Below are positions 1-8,610 of a stretch of 35,677 nt of DNA, piece after piece. The notes beneath the pieces were generated by a model. That model worked only from the letters and a program-made list of their open reading frames with translations, was not told where the DNA came from and ran no database searches. A program made the position numbers and the translations under genes. How positions within the stretch are numbered: position 1 is the stretch's first letter; every line of letters begins with the position of its first letter. The stretch is from Porticoccus sp. (GTDB taxonomy: Bacteria; Pseudomonadota; Gammaproteobacteria; Pseudomonadales; Porticoccaceae). The DNA lies in NCBI GenBank assembly GCA_002733125.1, contig NVUM01000013.1, forward strand, positions 1-35,677. Direction: 5' to 3'.

Positions 1-687
1 ATACATATCGATGTCGAGCGCATTGTGGTGTGTGACAAACGGCTTGGCCGTAGCACCGCCGGGAATCACCTGCAACATGGGGGTTTCCACCTCCATAAAC
101 GCCCGGTTGTTGAGATAGCGACGAATAAACTCAATCACGCTCGAGCGGATGCGGAACAGTTCGCGAATCTCCGGGTTGACGATCAGATCCACATAGCGCT
201 GGCGATAGCGCAGCTCCTGGTCGGCGAGACCATGGTACTTGTCAGGCAGCGGCCGTAACGCCTTCGTCAGCAACTGGAATTGCTCCATATTGACGTAAAG
301 ATCGCCCTTGCCCGACTTGTGCAGTGCGCCGGCAACCCCGACGATATCCCCCAGATCGAGACGCTTGGCAAAACTGCGCGCCTCCTTGGTGACGTAAAGC
401 TGAATGGTCCCCGAGGCATCCTGCAACACCATAAAGGCACCGCGATTGCGGATGATCCGCCCGGCCACACTAACCTGGTAATGGCGAGACTCAAGGGCTT
501 CCTTGGACTCTTCACCATAGTCGGCCTGTAACGATGCCGCCTGATTTGCGGGACGAAAATCATTGGGAAACGGATTGCCACCGGCGGCCTCGGCCTCGGA
601 CCGGATAGTGGCCAGCTTGGCGCGACGCTCGGTGATCAATCTGTTTTCTTCTGCTTGGTCGGTGGTGTTTTTGGGTGTATCAGTCAT
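1..687 (-). CDS. lysS: Lysine--tRNA ligase, class II (N-terminal part)
   Basis: Class II lysyl-tRNA synthetase, which charges tRNA-Lys with lysine in the cytoplasm. The gene runs off the left edge, so only the first 229 residues of about 500 are present. The N-terminal OB-fold (tRNA anticodon-binding) spans roughly residues 60-150, with a clear GRI(I/M)..R..GKxxF-like strand region (here [15 protein letters not shown]). The start of the catalytic domain follows, with the motif [15 protein letters not shown] at the very end, matching the bacterial LysS active-site entrance. The start at 687 is the ATG followed by a short charged, disordered N-terminus typical of LysS. It lies 45 nt downstream of prfB on the same strand, the usual prfB-lysS pairing, so the two are probably cotranscribed. 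Confidence 0.95.
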   Translation of the reverse strand, partial: MTDTPKNTTDQAEENRLITERRAKLATIRSEAEAAGGNPFPNDFRPANQAASLQADYGEESKEALESRHYQVSVAGRIIRNRGAFMVLQDASGTIQLYVTKEARSFAKRLDLGDIVGVAGALHKSGKGDLYVNMEQFQLLTKALRPLPDKYHGLADQELRYRQRYVDLIVNPEIRELFRIRSSVIEFIRRYLNNRAFMEVETPMLQVIPGGATAKPFVTHHNALDIDMY

Positions 688-732
688 GAAATCTACCACA
701 TGGGTTGGGCCGGACCGGGACAGGTGCGGTTA

Positions 733-1828
733 TCACAGACCGGCTTTGAGTGAGGCTTCAATGAAGCGATCCAGATCACCATCCAGTACGGCCTGGCAAT
801 TACTGGTCTGGACGTTAGTGCGCAAATCCTTGATACGCTGGTCATCGAGAACATAGGAGCGAATCTGGCTGCCCCAGCCGATATCCGACTTGCTGTCCTC
901 CAGGGCCTGAGCCGCTTCGCTGCGTTTCAGCATTTCCCGCTCATATAACCTGGCGCGCAACATTTTCCAACACTTGTCACGGTTCTGGTGCTGGGATCGC
1001 TCGCTCTGACAGGACACCACCACACCGGTTGGTTCGTGGGTCAGGCGCACCGCCGAATCGGTCTTATTGATATGCTGACCACCGGCGCCGCTGGCCCGGT
1101 AAGTATCCGTCCGGACGTCGGCAGGATTGATATCAATTTCCACATCGTCGTCGATTTCGGGGGAGACAAACACCGAGCTGAACGAGGTATGGCGGCGATT
1201 GCCGGAATCAAACGGTGACTTACGCACCAACCGATGCACGCCCGTCTCGGTGCGAAGCCAACCGAAAGCGTATTCACCTTCAAAAAGAATCGTCGCACTC
1301 TTGATACCGGCCACTTCGCCAGCAGAACATTCCTCGAGAGTGGTTTTAAAGCCCTTTTCATCGCCCCAGCGCAAATACATACGCAACAGCATTTCCGCCC
1401 AATCCTGCGCTTCGGTTCCACCGGAACCGGCCTGAATATCCAGAAAGGCATTATTGGGGTCCATTTCACCCGAAAACATCCGGCGAAATTCCAGCTTTTC
1501 CAGCTGTGCGGTGAGCTGCGCCACTTCGGATTCAATATCCGCTACAGCGCCGGCATCGTCCTCTTCCACCGCCATATCGAGCAGGTCTTTGGCATCGGCA
1601 ATGCCGCTGTCCAGTGCTTCGATGGTTGTCACAATAATTTCCAGTGACGAGCGCTCGCGCCCCAGTTGCTGGGCCCGTTCGGGATCATTCCATACATCGG
1701 CAGCGCCAAGCTCCAGCTCGACCTCGGTCAGGCGATCTTTCTTGTTGGCAAAGTCAAAGATACCCCCTAAGCACGTCTGTGCGTACCTGAAGATCCTCGA
1801 GGGCGTGACGAAGTGGACTGATTTCCAT
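733..1828 (-). CDS. prfB: Peptide chain release factor 2, expressed by programmed +1 frameshift
   Basis: RF2 recognises UGA and UAA stop codons and triggers peptide release in the ribosome. The protein is encoded in two frames. A 24-codon first part (ATG at 1828, ending with residues RGYL then an in-frame TGA at 1756-1754) must be joined by a +1 slip to the main frame, which resumes with GAC at 1755-1753 and ends at 733, for about 364 residues in all. That matches the 365 of E. coli RF2. The main part has the SPF stop-codon recognition tripeptide (in RKSPFDSG) and the catalytic GGQ ([10 protein letters not shown]). A simple ATG-to-stop call gives only a 299-residue fragment beginning at 1632, which lacks part of domain 1. 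Expression should be autoregulated: scarce RF2 slows termination at the internal TGA and favours the slip. Confidence 0.95.
1753..1768 (-). promoter_or_regulatory. RF2 programmed +1 frameshift signal
   Basis: On the minus strand this reads AGGGGG TAT CTT TGA C. It comprises an internal Shine-Dalgarno-like AGGGGG (1768-1763), a 3-nt spacer, the slippery CTT codon and the in-frame TGA followed by C. The arrangement and spacing are identical to the well-studied prfB recoding site of E. coli. The ribosome slips from CTT to TTT and continues with GAC. Confidence 0.95.
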
Positions 1829-1866
1829 GAATAATGGCCAAGAGTGTGAGAAAAAAACGAGGCCGG

Positions 1867-1895
1867 ATTCTAACGGATTCCTGCCCTGTTCTCCA
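1867..1895 (-). promoter_or_regulatory. Possible sigma70 promoter for prfB-lysS
   Basis: Minus-strand hexamers TGGAGA (1895-1890) and TAGAAT (1872-1867) are separated by 17 nt and lie about 40 nt upstream of the prfB ATG. The matches to TTGACA/TATAAT are moderate (4/6 and 5/6), so this is a prediction only. Confidence 0.35.
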
Positions 1896-2050
1896 GAGAT
1901 GCGTCTGTTTGCCTTATCTGGCTGCATCACAGAGGCGATCCATAATCGACTTGCCTGCGTACAAAACTCCCAGGATGACAATTTTGTTACTGACTGGATG
2001 GCGGCAGGCAACTCTCCGGGGTTGCTTATATCAATAGGTTACTTATAAAA

Positions 2051-2461
2051 ATGCCCATAACAATAAAATGGAGGCGCTCCTTGAAACTCCCGACTCTGAC
2101 ACTTGTTGTACTAACCGGATTTATCGCATTGCCCGCATTGTCGGACACTCACGGCTGGCAGCACATTGGTGCACTGCCACCTATCCAGCGCGAAGTGCAT
2201 GACAACTGGAAAATCCAGCTAAGCCGTGATGAAGGCAACCATCATGCGCCCGATCATAGAGCTATTGCAGAGGATTTATTCTTCGCCGTGCAATGGTCAA
2301 TCCTGTGGGAAGTCGCATCCCTATGGGCTACCCCCAGCGACGAGGGGGAACCCCTGCCTGTGCTGTTCATCCAGTACGGGGAAGAACCGTCACTGCAAAA
2401 ACAGCAGGCAACACAGGCAGGAGAGCACGAAAGCTACCTCGGTGCCAAAATGTTGTTTTAA
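2051..2461 (+). CDS. Small exported protein of unknown function
   Basis: I do not recognise the family. The N-terminus is a good Sec signal peptide: basic residues (KWRRSLK), a hydrophobic stretch LTLVVLTGFIALPAL, then a likely cleavage site after ALS. The mature part is about 100 residues, acidic and His-containing, with a moderately hydrophobic FFAVQWSILWEVASLW segment and no cysteines. The start is uncertain. The ATG at 2051 has no convincing ribosome binding site, whereas an in-frame TTG at 2081 sits 6 nt behind GGAGG (2070-2074) and would still give a full signal peptide (126 residues). The gene stands alone, divergent from prfB and convergent with the ybbP-like gene, whose stop is only 5 nt away. 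Confidence 0.55.
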   Translation: MPITIKWRRSLKLPTLTLVVLTGFIALPALSDTHGWQHIGALPPIQREVHDNWKIQLSRDEGNHHAPDHRAIAEDLFFAVQWSILWEVASLWATPSDEGEPLPVLFIQYGEEPSLQKQQATQAGEHESYLGAKMLF

Positions 2462-2466
2462 CGGTT

Positions 2467-4974
2467 TCAGATATCGAGGTTACCCAGCACCTGCAGCGGC
2501 GGTCGGCGTACCGCCTTGCGCGTGTAGAGCACGCCGAGCGCCCCAATCACCAGCGCCCCTGTCAGCGGCCCCCACAGCCACAGTTCGACATGGAGTCCGA
2601 AGGGCGCCTCGAACATACGCCGCTGTAACAGGAACAATGCCAATTCTGCACCGACGGCGGCCAGCAATCCGGCCAGCGCGCCCAGAGCACCGAACTCCAC
2701 TGATTGCACTGTCAATATGCGCCGGGCCGTGCTGCCCAGTGTTCGCAGAATGGCACTTTCCTGCAGCCGTTCGGCCATCGACAGTTTCACTGCGGCCAGC
2801 ATGACCAGCACTCCACAGCCAAGAATCAGCAGCGTCATCAACTCCAGTCCATGGGTCACCTGAGTCACCATGGAGCGAATCCGTTCAATCACCATATCCA
2901 GTTCAATCACCAATACCGTGGGATATTGACTGAGCAGTGTATTGACGAACGGTTTCTGTTCCGGCGGCAGGTACAGGCTGGTCATGAAAATTCGCGGATA
3001 CTTTTCCAGATACCCCTTGGGAAACAGCACGTAAAAATTGGGGGTCATGGTGTCCCAGTTGAGGCTGCGGATACTGGTAATCACTGCATCGAAGGTAAGC
3101 CCGCCCACACTGAAGGTTAGACGACTGCCCAGTGTCACCCCGATTTCACTGGCCAGATCCTCTTCAATCGATACCGGTGCCACATTCTCGCCATGCCGTT
3201 CAGCGAAGTTAGTCAGCCCTTCCCACCACTGACCTTCTTCCACCCTGTTGCCCTCGGGCAACTGATCGCTCCAACTCAGATTCAGTTCGCGGCGCAAGGC
3301 ATTATTCTGTTCCACCAGCTCGTCGGAGGGCGGCTGACCATCGATCAGCGTTATCCGCCCGCGAACCATGGCATACCAGCCCACCGAACTGAGCTGGTTA
3401 TCTGCCAACAGGCGCTCTACGCCATCCAGTTCGTGGGGAGCCACATTGACCAGAAAATGATTGGGTGCATCTTCGGCCAGTTGCCAGCGCCACTGTTCCA
3501 TCAAAGTGGTACGCACCATCACCAGCGTCATCAGAATCGCCATGGCTCCGGCAAACCCGGTCAGCAACACCAGTGTTTGTCCACGGCGACGCCACAGGTT
3601 GGCCAGGGCCAGCCGCCATACACTGCCGGCCCGGCTACCCAGTCGCCGGGCCAGATTCAACAACAGCCATCCGGGGCCCATCACCGCCAGCGATGTCACT
3701 ACCAGTCCCGCCAGAATTGCCAGCGTTAGGGCTACACTCTGGCTGTACCAGAGCAACATCAGCAGGATAACCAGCAAACCAATTACTAGTCGCTTCATCG
3801 CACTTACCGGATGGACGGGCACATCCTGTCGCAACACTGCCAGCGGTGACAGGGACGGCAGATGCCAAAGAGCCGGCAGGGCAAAACCCACCAGGCACAG
3901 CATGCCTGTGGCCAAACCAACCAGCCAGGGCCGCCAACCGGCCTGAGGCAGATTGACCGGCAGCAATTCGCGCACCAGAAAGACCAGTGATTCATGCACC
4001 AGCCAGCCTATCGCCAGCCCCAGCAGCGAGCCCGCCAGAGCCAACCAGAAGGTCTGTTGCCAGTAAAGAGAGCGCACACGGCGGGCAGACAGCCCCCAGC
4101 TTTTCAACAACGCCACAGCCGCTGTTTGCCCGACAGCGTAATGGCGACTGGCCAGGGCCAGGGCAATACCGGCCAGGACAACACCCAGACTGCCTGCCAG
4201 AATCAGAAACCGCCGCCCCTGGATCAGCGTATCGGCAATACCTGCCTGCGCTTCATCGGGCGACAGAAGCCGGTCATGACTGTTCAGTTGCGGCTCGAGC
4301 CAGGCGAGATAGTTAGCCAGATCGCTGTCTTCACCCGCCAGCAACAAACGGTAATCGACCCGACTGCCGGGCTGGATCACCCCTGATGCGTTCAAATCCT
4401 GCCAGTTCATCAGCACCCGGGCGCCAAACAGGGAGAAAGAGCCGCCACGATCCGGCTCTTCGACAATGACTTTGGTGACTCGCAACGTGACTTCCCCCAC
4501 CTCCAGCGAGTCACCAAGTTCCATTTTCAGAATAGGCAGAAGCCGGCTGTCCACCCAAACCTCACCTGCAGGTGGACCGTGGTTTACCGACTCAAAAAAC
4601 TCGGGGGTTGTTACAAAAGGGCGCTCGGCCAGTGTCAACAGGCCGCGCAGGGGATAGCCGGACTGCACGGCTTTCACCGCTGCAAGATGGTTGTTATCCC
4701 CGCTGTAGACCATGGAAGCAAACAGTGCCATCTGCACGGTTTCCAAGCGCTCATCATCCGCGCGCTGCAACCAGTTGTCCGGGATGGCACGGCTAGTGCG
4801 AACCTGGGCATCCGCGGCCAACAGGTGGCTGGACTCTTTAACCAACGCTTTTTCTACCCTGTCTGCCAGCAGGGCAACCGCAGTCACGACAACCACCGCC
4901 ATGACCAGCGACCAGAAAATCAGGGCCAATTGACCGCCGCGCCAACTGCGCCACAACAGTTTCCAGGCCATCAT
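2467..4974 (-). CDS. ybbP: ABC transporter permease, YbbP family (FtsX-like)
   Basis: Inner-membrane permease of about 835 residues with two FtsX-type modules. An N-terminal transmembrane helix (around LALIFWSLVMAVVVVTAVALL) is followed by a periplasmic domain, a central block of helices (about residues 250-470), a second periplasmic domain, and three C-terminal helices with a conserved cytoplasmic loop (MAERLQESAILRTLGSTARRIL). Length and layout match E. coli YbbP (about 800). The start at 4974 was chosen because its ATG overlaps the TGA of the upstream ATPase gene as ATGA, implying translational coupling; a frame extension to 5046 would run far into that gene. It works with the ATPase at 4971-5660. 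The substrate of YbbAP is not firmly known; a role in extracting or releasing hydrophobic molecules has been suggested from its pairing with TesA. Confidence 0.9.
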   Translation of the reverse strand: MMAWKLLWRSWRGGQLALIFWSLVMAVVVVTAVALLADRVEKALVKESSHLLAADAQVRTSRAIPDNWLQRADDERLETVQMALFASMVYSGDNNHLAAVKAVQSGYPLRGLLTLAERPFVTTPEFFESVNHGPPAGEVWVDSRLLPILKMELGDSLEVGEVTLRVTKVIVEEPDRGGSFSLFGARVLMNWQDLNASGVIQPGSRVDYRLLLAGEDSDLANYLAWLEPQLNSHDRLLSPDEAQAGIADTLIQGRRFLILAGSLGVVLAGIALALASRHYAVGQTAAVALLKSWGLSARRVRSLYWQQTFWLALAGSLLGLAIGWLVHESLVFLVRELLPVNLPQAGWRPWLVGLATGMLCLVGFALPALWHLPSLSPLAVLRQDVPVHPVSAMKRLVIGLLVILLMLLWYSQSVALTLAILAGLVVTSLAVMGPGWLLLNLARRLGSRAGSVWRLALANLWRRRGQTLVLLTGFAGAMAILMTLVMVRTTLMEQWRWQLAEDAPNHFLVNVAPHELDGVERLLADNQLSSVGWYAMVRGRITLIDGQPPSDELVEQNNALRRELNLSWSDQLPEGNRVEEGQWWEGLTNFAERHGENVAPVSIEEDLASEIGVTLGSRLTFSVGGLTFDAVITSIRSLNWDTMTPNFYVLFPKGYLEKYPRIFMTSLYLPPEQKPFVNTLLSQYPTVLVIELDMVIERIRSMVTQVTHGLELMTLLILGCGVLVMLAAVKLSMAERLQESAILRTLGSTARRILTVQSVEFGALGALAGLLAAVGAELALFLLQRRMFEAPFGLHVELWLWGPLTGALVIGALGVLYTRKAVRRPPLQVLGNLDI

Positions 4975-5660
4975 TCCGCTGTACCCGACAACACCGTGTC
5001 GTTTTCCACCAACAGACCACCCTTTAGCGTCACACGCCGGTGACAACGGCTGGCCAGCGTCGCCTCATGGGTCACCAGCACCAGTGTTGTACCCTCTTCA
5101 CGGTTCAGCTGGAACAACAAATCATTGATCGTCTTGCCAGTCACCGTATCGAGGTTACCGGTGGGCTCATCGGCAAACAGAATTCTGGGTCGACTGGCAA
5201 AGGCGCGCGCCAGCGCAACACGCTGCTGTTCACCACCGGACAACTGGCGGGGATAATGACTGAGTCTGGCGGTTAATCCGACACGGTCCAGGTAACTGTG
5301 GGCAATTTCGGTGGCACTGCTATCACCCCGCAACTCCAATGGTAACGAGACGTTTTCTAGCGCCGTCAGACTGGGCAGCAAATGAAATGATTGAAAGACA
5401 AACCCCACATAGCGGGCACGCATGGCAGCCCGCCCCTCCTCGGTCATGGCCGTGATATCTTCCCCGTTCACCCTGACCACCCCGGCGCTGGGTGTATCCA
5501 GACCCGCCAGGATTCCCAACAGCGTAGATTTGCCTGATCCCGAAGGTCCGATAATTGCCAGTGCCTCTCCGTCAATAACGGTCAGGTTGATATCGTCCAG
5601 AATTCGCAGAACACCCTCGGAAGTGGTCACTTCCTTGATAATATGATTCGCTTCAATCAT
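4971..5660 (-). CDS. ybbA: ABC transporter ATP-binding protein, YbbA family
   Basis: Cytoplasmic ATPase subunit of 229 residues, of the LolD/MacB-like class that partners FtsX-type permeases. Visible motifs in order are Walker A GPSGSGKST (about residues 38-46), Q-loop FVFQSFHLLP, signature LSGGEQQRVALARA, Walker B ILFADEPTGNLD, and H-loop VTHE. All key residues are present. It precedes ybbP with a 4-nt overlap, and its ATG lies 69 nt from the divergent tesA. This tesA/ybbA-ybbP arrangement is the same as in E. coli and supports the assignment. It energises the permease; the transported substrate is not established. Confidence 0.93.
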   Translation of the reverse strand: MIEANHIIKEVTTSEGVLRILDDINLTVIDGEALAIIGPSGSGKSTLLGILAGLDTPSAGVVRVNGEDITAMTEEGRAAMRARYVGFVFQSFHLLPSLTALENVSLPLELRGDSSATEIAHSYLDRVGLTARLSHYPRQLSGGEQQRVALARAFASRPRILFADEPTGNLDTVTGKTINDLLFQLNREEGTTLVLVTHEATLASRCHRRVTLKGGLLVENDTVLSGTAE

Positions 5661-5729
5661 TGATTACTTCCATTTACCGACAAACGCCATACACTGTAAC
5701 AGTTATCTGTCACCCTCAAATTTGTTGCC

Positions 5730-6344
5730 ATGATCCGCTGCTGTATTGCCCTGATTTTATCGCTTGTGCTGCTCCCCGCCCACAGCGCCACCCTGTTGGT
5801 TCTGGGTGACAGCATCAGTGCCGGTTATGGTATTGATGCCGGCAAGGGCTGGGTGGACCTGATGCAACATCAACTGGGCGATGAGCACCTGGTCATCAAC
5901 GCCAGTATCAGCGGCGACACCACCGGTGGCGGCCTGTCCCGACTGGATACCCTGATTGGCGAACACCAGCCGGATTTTGTGCTGATCGAACTGGGCGGTA
6001 ACGATGGGCTGCGCGGTTACCCGATTCCGCGCATGGAGCATAACCTGCGGGCCATGATCGACCTCAGTCGCGCCAATGATAGCCAGCCCATTCTGTTTGG
6101 CATGCAAATTCCCCCCAATTATGGCAAACGTTACAGCGATCAGTTCGCCAATGTTTTTCCTAAACTCGCCGCTCAGGAGAACGTAGCACTGATTTCTTTC
6201 ATGTTCGAAGATATCGCCACAGATCAGGCCCTGATTCAGGCGGACGGCATTCATCCGACTGAAACGGCACAACCGCTGATCGTCGAACACGCCATGCGGT
6301 TATTGCTGCCACTGCTCAACGGCGAAGCGCCCTGCGACCCTTGA
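5730..6344 (+). CDS. tesA: Periplasmic arylesterase / acyl-CoA thioesterase I / lysophospholipase L1
   Basis: SGNH-family hydrolase of 204 residues that cleaves esters and thioesters in the periplasm (TesA/ApeA/PldC). A signal peptide covers residues 1-19 (hydrophobic IALILSLVLLPAHS), and the mature enzyme starts at about A20. The four SGNH blocks are visible: block I GDSIS with nucleophile Ser28, block II with Gly62 in SISGDT, block III GGNDG with Asn91, and block V DGIHP with Asp172 and His175. Similarity to E. coli TesA (208 residues) is high, for example NASISGDT, ELGGNDGLRG and DGIHP. It is divergent from ybbAP and 70 nt upstream of uup on the same strand. Confidence 0.95.
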   Translation: MIRCCIALILSLVLLPAHSATLLVLGDSISAGYGIDAGKGWVDLMQHQLGDEHLVINASISGDTTGGGLSRLDTLIGEHQPDFVLIELGGNDGLRGYPIPRMEHNLRAMIDLSRANDSQPILFGMQIPPNYGKRYSDQFANVFPKLAAQENVALISFMFEDIATDQALIQADGIHPTETAQPLIVEHAMRLLLPLLNGEAPCDP

Positions 6345-6414
6345 GTCCGCGCCCATATCCCATCACCTGAACTCTGTTAGAATCCCCCTCCCCAAACCAC
6401 AGGCCAGCTGTTTC

Positions 6415-8313
6415 ATGACTCTGATCCGGATCGACGATATTTCCATTGAATTTGGCGATGTGCCACTGCTGATCAATGCCCAGCTTACGGTGGAATCCGG
6501 CGAACGGATTTGTCTGATCGGCCGCAATGGTGCGGGAAAATCCACTCTGCTGAAAATCCTCACCGGACAGATCAAGCCCGACCACGGCGAAATCCACTTT
6601 CGTCGCCACCTGCGTATCAGCCAATTGGAGCAAGCCCTGCCGGGGGGCCTGGAACGCAATGTTGCGGACGTTGTGCGGGAGGGCCTGGCCGACCAACAAT
6701 CGCTCATCGACCGGTTTTACCACCAATCCCAACAGAGTCCTGACAAGCAGGGAATGCAGGCAATGGAAGACTTGCAGGCCGAGATTGATGCCGGCGGTGG
6801 CTGGCAGGTGGACAAACAGGTGGAAACCATCATCAGTCAACTGGAGTTGCCCGCCCACAAAACCCTGGCGGAATTATCCGGCGGCTGGCGCAGGCGGGTG
6901 GCATTGGGTAAAGCGCTGGTGTCCAATCCTGACCTGCTGTTGCTCGATGAACCCACCAACCACCTGGACATCAGCACGATTGAATGGCTGGAACACCGTG
7001 TTCGCAGCTTTCAGGGATCCGTCATCTTCATTACCCACGATCGCAATTTTTTACAACGGCTGGCCACACGAATCGTCGAGATCGACCGTGGGCACCTAGT
7101 CAGCTGGCCCGGTAACTACCAGAATTACCTGACCCTCAAGGAGCAGGCCCTCGAAGAAGAAGAAAGCCGCAATGCCCTGTTTGACAAGAAACTGGCTGAA
7201 GAGGAAACCTGGATCCGCCAAGGCGTCAAAGCCCGCCGTACGCGCAACGAAGGCCGTGTGCGCTCCCTGCAGGCCATGCGCCAGAACCGGGCCCAGCGCG
7301 TCAATGTGCAGGGCAAGGCCAAAATCACTGTTGAAACCGCCGAGAACTCCGGGCGCAAAGTGATCGAAGCGCGCAGCGTGTACCACGGCTATGGCAATGA
7401 ACAACTGATCAACAACTTCAAGATCAAGATCATGCGCGGTGACCGTATCGGTTTGATCGGCAATAACGGTGTCGGCAAGTCCACCCTGCTGAAAATCCTG
7501 CTCGGCCAGATAGAACCCGATGAAGGCTCGGTCAAACTGGGCACCAATATTGAAATCGGTTACTTCGATCAAATCCGGCGGGAACTGGATACCAGCAAAA
7601 CCATTGCCGAGAACGTTGGCGATGGCAAAGAGTACATTCGCATCAATGGCAAGGAGCGCCATATTATCGGCTACCTGCGCAACTTTCTGTTCTCGCCCAA
7701 ACGCGCCATGACCCCGGTCAGCGCCCTGTCCGGCGGCGAGTGCAACAGGGTGCTGCTGGCCAAGCTGTTTACCCGTCCCACCAACCTGCTGGTGCTCGAC
7801 GAGCCCACCAACGATCTCGATGTGGAGATGCTCGAAGTTCTCGAAGAGCAACTGGTGGAATACCAGGGCACCCTGATCATCGTCAGCCACGACCGCGAGT
7901 TCCTCGATAACGTGGTCACCAGCGTCTTGGTGTTCGAGGAAGACGGCAAAATCGAAGAGTACATCGGCGGTTACAGCGATTGGGTCAAACGGGGCAAACA
8001 CCTCAAAATCGCCGATACGCTGGATCACCCCTCCGGCCACCTTGTGGATCACGAGACCACCTCAACCGCTGCGGCGAAAAAACCCGCCGTCAAACTGAGC
8101 TACAAGTTCCAGCGGGAGCTGGACAGCCTGCCAGGCCTCATCGATCAGCTGGAGCAGGACATTGCGCTGCTGGAGGAGCAGACAGCAGACCCGGACTTTT
8201 TCAACCGGCCTTTCACCGAAACCCAGCCGGTGTTGGACAAACTGGCAGAAAAACAACAGGCGCTCGATGCGGCCGCAGAGCGCTGGGTGGAGCTGGAAGA
8301 AATGAAGGGTTAA
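6415..8313 (+). CDS. uup: ABC-F ATPase Uup
   Basis: Cytoplasmic ABC-F protein of 632 residues, essentially the length of E. coli Uup (635). It has two ATPase domains and no membrane segments. Domain 1 has Walker A GRNGAGKST (about 37-45), signature LSGGW and Walker B LLLLDEPTNHLD. Domain 2 has GNNGVGKST, signature LSGGE and LLVLDEPTNDLD. The inter-domain linker is long and charged (ARRTRNEGRVRSLQAMRQNR), the arm that reaches the ribosomal P-site tRNA in this family. A C-terminal coiled-coil domain (about 555-632) with the conserved KLSYKFQRELDSLP start identifies Uup rather than EttA or YheS. Uup is linked to ribosome function and to suppression of transposon excision. Confidence 0.95.
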   Translation: MTLIRIDDISIEFGDVPLLINAQLTVESGERICLIGRNGAGKSTLLKILTGQIKPDHGEIHFRRHLRISQLEQALPGGLERNVADVVREGLADQQSLIDRFYHQSQQSPDKQGMQAMEDLQAEIDAGGGWQVDKQVETIISQLELPAHKTLAELSGGWRRRVALGKALVSNPDLLLLDEPTNHLDISTIEWLEHRVRSFQGSVIFITHDRNFLQRLATRIVEIDRGHLVSWPGNYQNYLTLKEQALEEEESRNALFDKKLAEEETWIRQGVKARRTRNEGRVRSLQAMRQNRAQRVNVQGKAKITVETAENSGRKVIEARSVYHGYGNEQLINNFKIKIMRGDRIGLIGNNGVGKSTLLKILLGQIEPDEGSVKLGTNIEIGYFDQIRRELDTSKTIAENVGDGKEYIRINGKERHIIGYLRNFLFSPKRAMTPVSALSGGECNRVLLAKLFTRPTNLLVLDEPTNDLDVEMLEVLEEQLVEYQGTLIIVSHDREFLDNVVTSVLVFEEDGKIEEYIGGYSDWVKRGKHLKIADTLDHPSGHLVDHETTSTAAAKKPAVKLSYKFQRELDSLPGLIDQLEQDIALLEEQTADPDFFNRPFTETQPVLDKLAEKQQALDAAAERWVELEEMKG

Positions 8314-8370
8314 TCTCTCGAAACTGATCCACAAAAATAAAATTGATTTTTATTGCCAGCAAAAGCATTT

Positions 8371-8399
8371 TTGCCGATGTAATTATCTGAAATTATAAT
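8371..8399 (+). promoter_or_regulatory. Predicted sigma70 promoter for the gene at 8611
   Basis: TTGCCG (8371-8376), a 17-nt spacer and a consensus TATAAT (8394-8399). Transcription would start at about 8406, leaving a leader of about 205 nt before the ATG at 8611. The surroundings are AT-rich, unlike the neighbouring coding DNA. Confidence 0.55.
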
Positions 8400-8409
8400 A
8401 ACCATGACC

Positions 8410-8437
8410 AAAAGTCATGCTTACAAGCATGGCTTTT
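8410..8437 (+). terminator. Hairpin ending in CTTTT, possible terminator of uup or leader hairpin
   Basis: AAAAG-T-CATGCT (8410-8421) pairs with AGCATG-G-CTTTT (8426-8437), 12 pairs including one T-G, with a 4-nt loop. It lies 97 nt after uup and would terminate readthrough from it. It also begins within a few bases of the predicted start of transcription from the promoter at 8371-8399, so it could instead cap that leader RNA. Confidence 0.4.
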
Positions 8438-8510
8438 AGATAGCCCTTTCTAAAAATTCCCACCATGATCAACCCAATGCCAAGGCAAAAGCCTTTGGCA
8501 GGAACCTGCT

Positions 8511-8525
8511 TTAACAACTTGTTAA
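8511..8525. promoter_or_regulatory. Perfect 15-nt palindrome in the leader
   Basis: TTAACAA-C-TTGTTAA is a perfect 7+1+7 inverted repeat. It lies 85 nt upstream of the ATG at 8611 and downstream of a weaker imperfect hairpin at 8479-8499 (GCCAAGGC / GCCTTTGGC). It may be an operator or an RNA hairpin; the cognate regulator is not identifiable here. Confidence 0.35.
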
Positions 8526-8610
8526 TAACCGGGCGCACAGCGCTCTGCGGAGGAGCAGTCAGTCGATATAGCGAGTTCAGGCATTCACAACTTCACTGCG
8601 AGGAATGACC

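Noticed and set aside
1754-2011. 85-codon minus-strand frame ending in RTDVLRGYL
   Set aside because: Only its last 24 codons are real: they are the first part of prfB from ATG 1828. The upstream extension is not RF2-like.
1834-2037. Plus-strand 67-codon frame upstream of the exported protein
   Set aside because: No ribosome binding site, no protein-like pattern, and it overlaps the probable prfB promoter region.
7096-8052. 318-codon minus-strand frame opposite uup
   Set aside because: Mirror frame caused by codon bias in uup; long shadow frames of this type also lie opposite hom, recJ and the fad genes.
8465-8608. 47-codon frame in the leader, ending 2 nt before the ATG at 8611
   Set aside because: No ribosome binding site and it runs through the palindrome and hairpin; more likely untranslated leader, though a short leader peptide cannot be ruled out.
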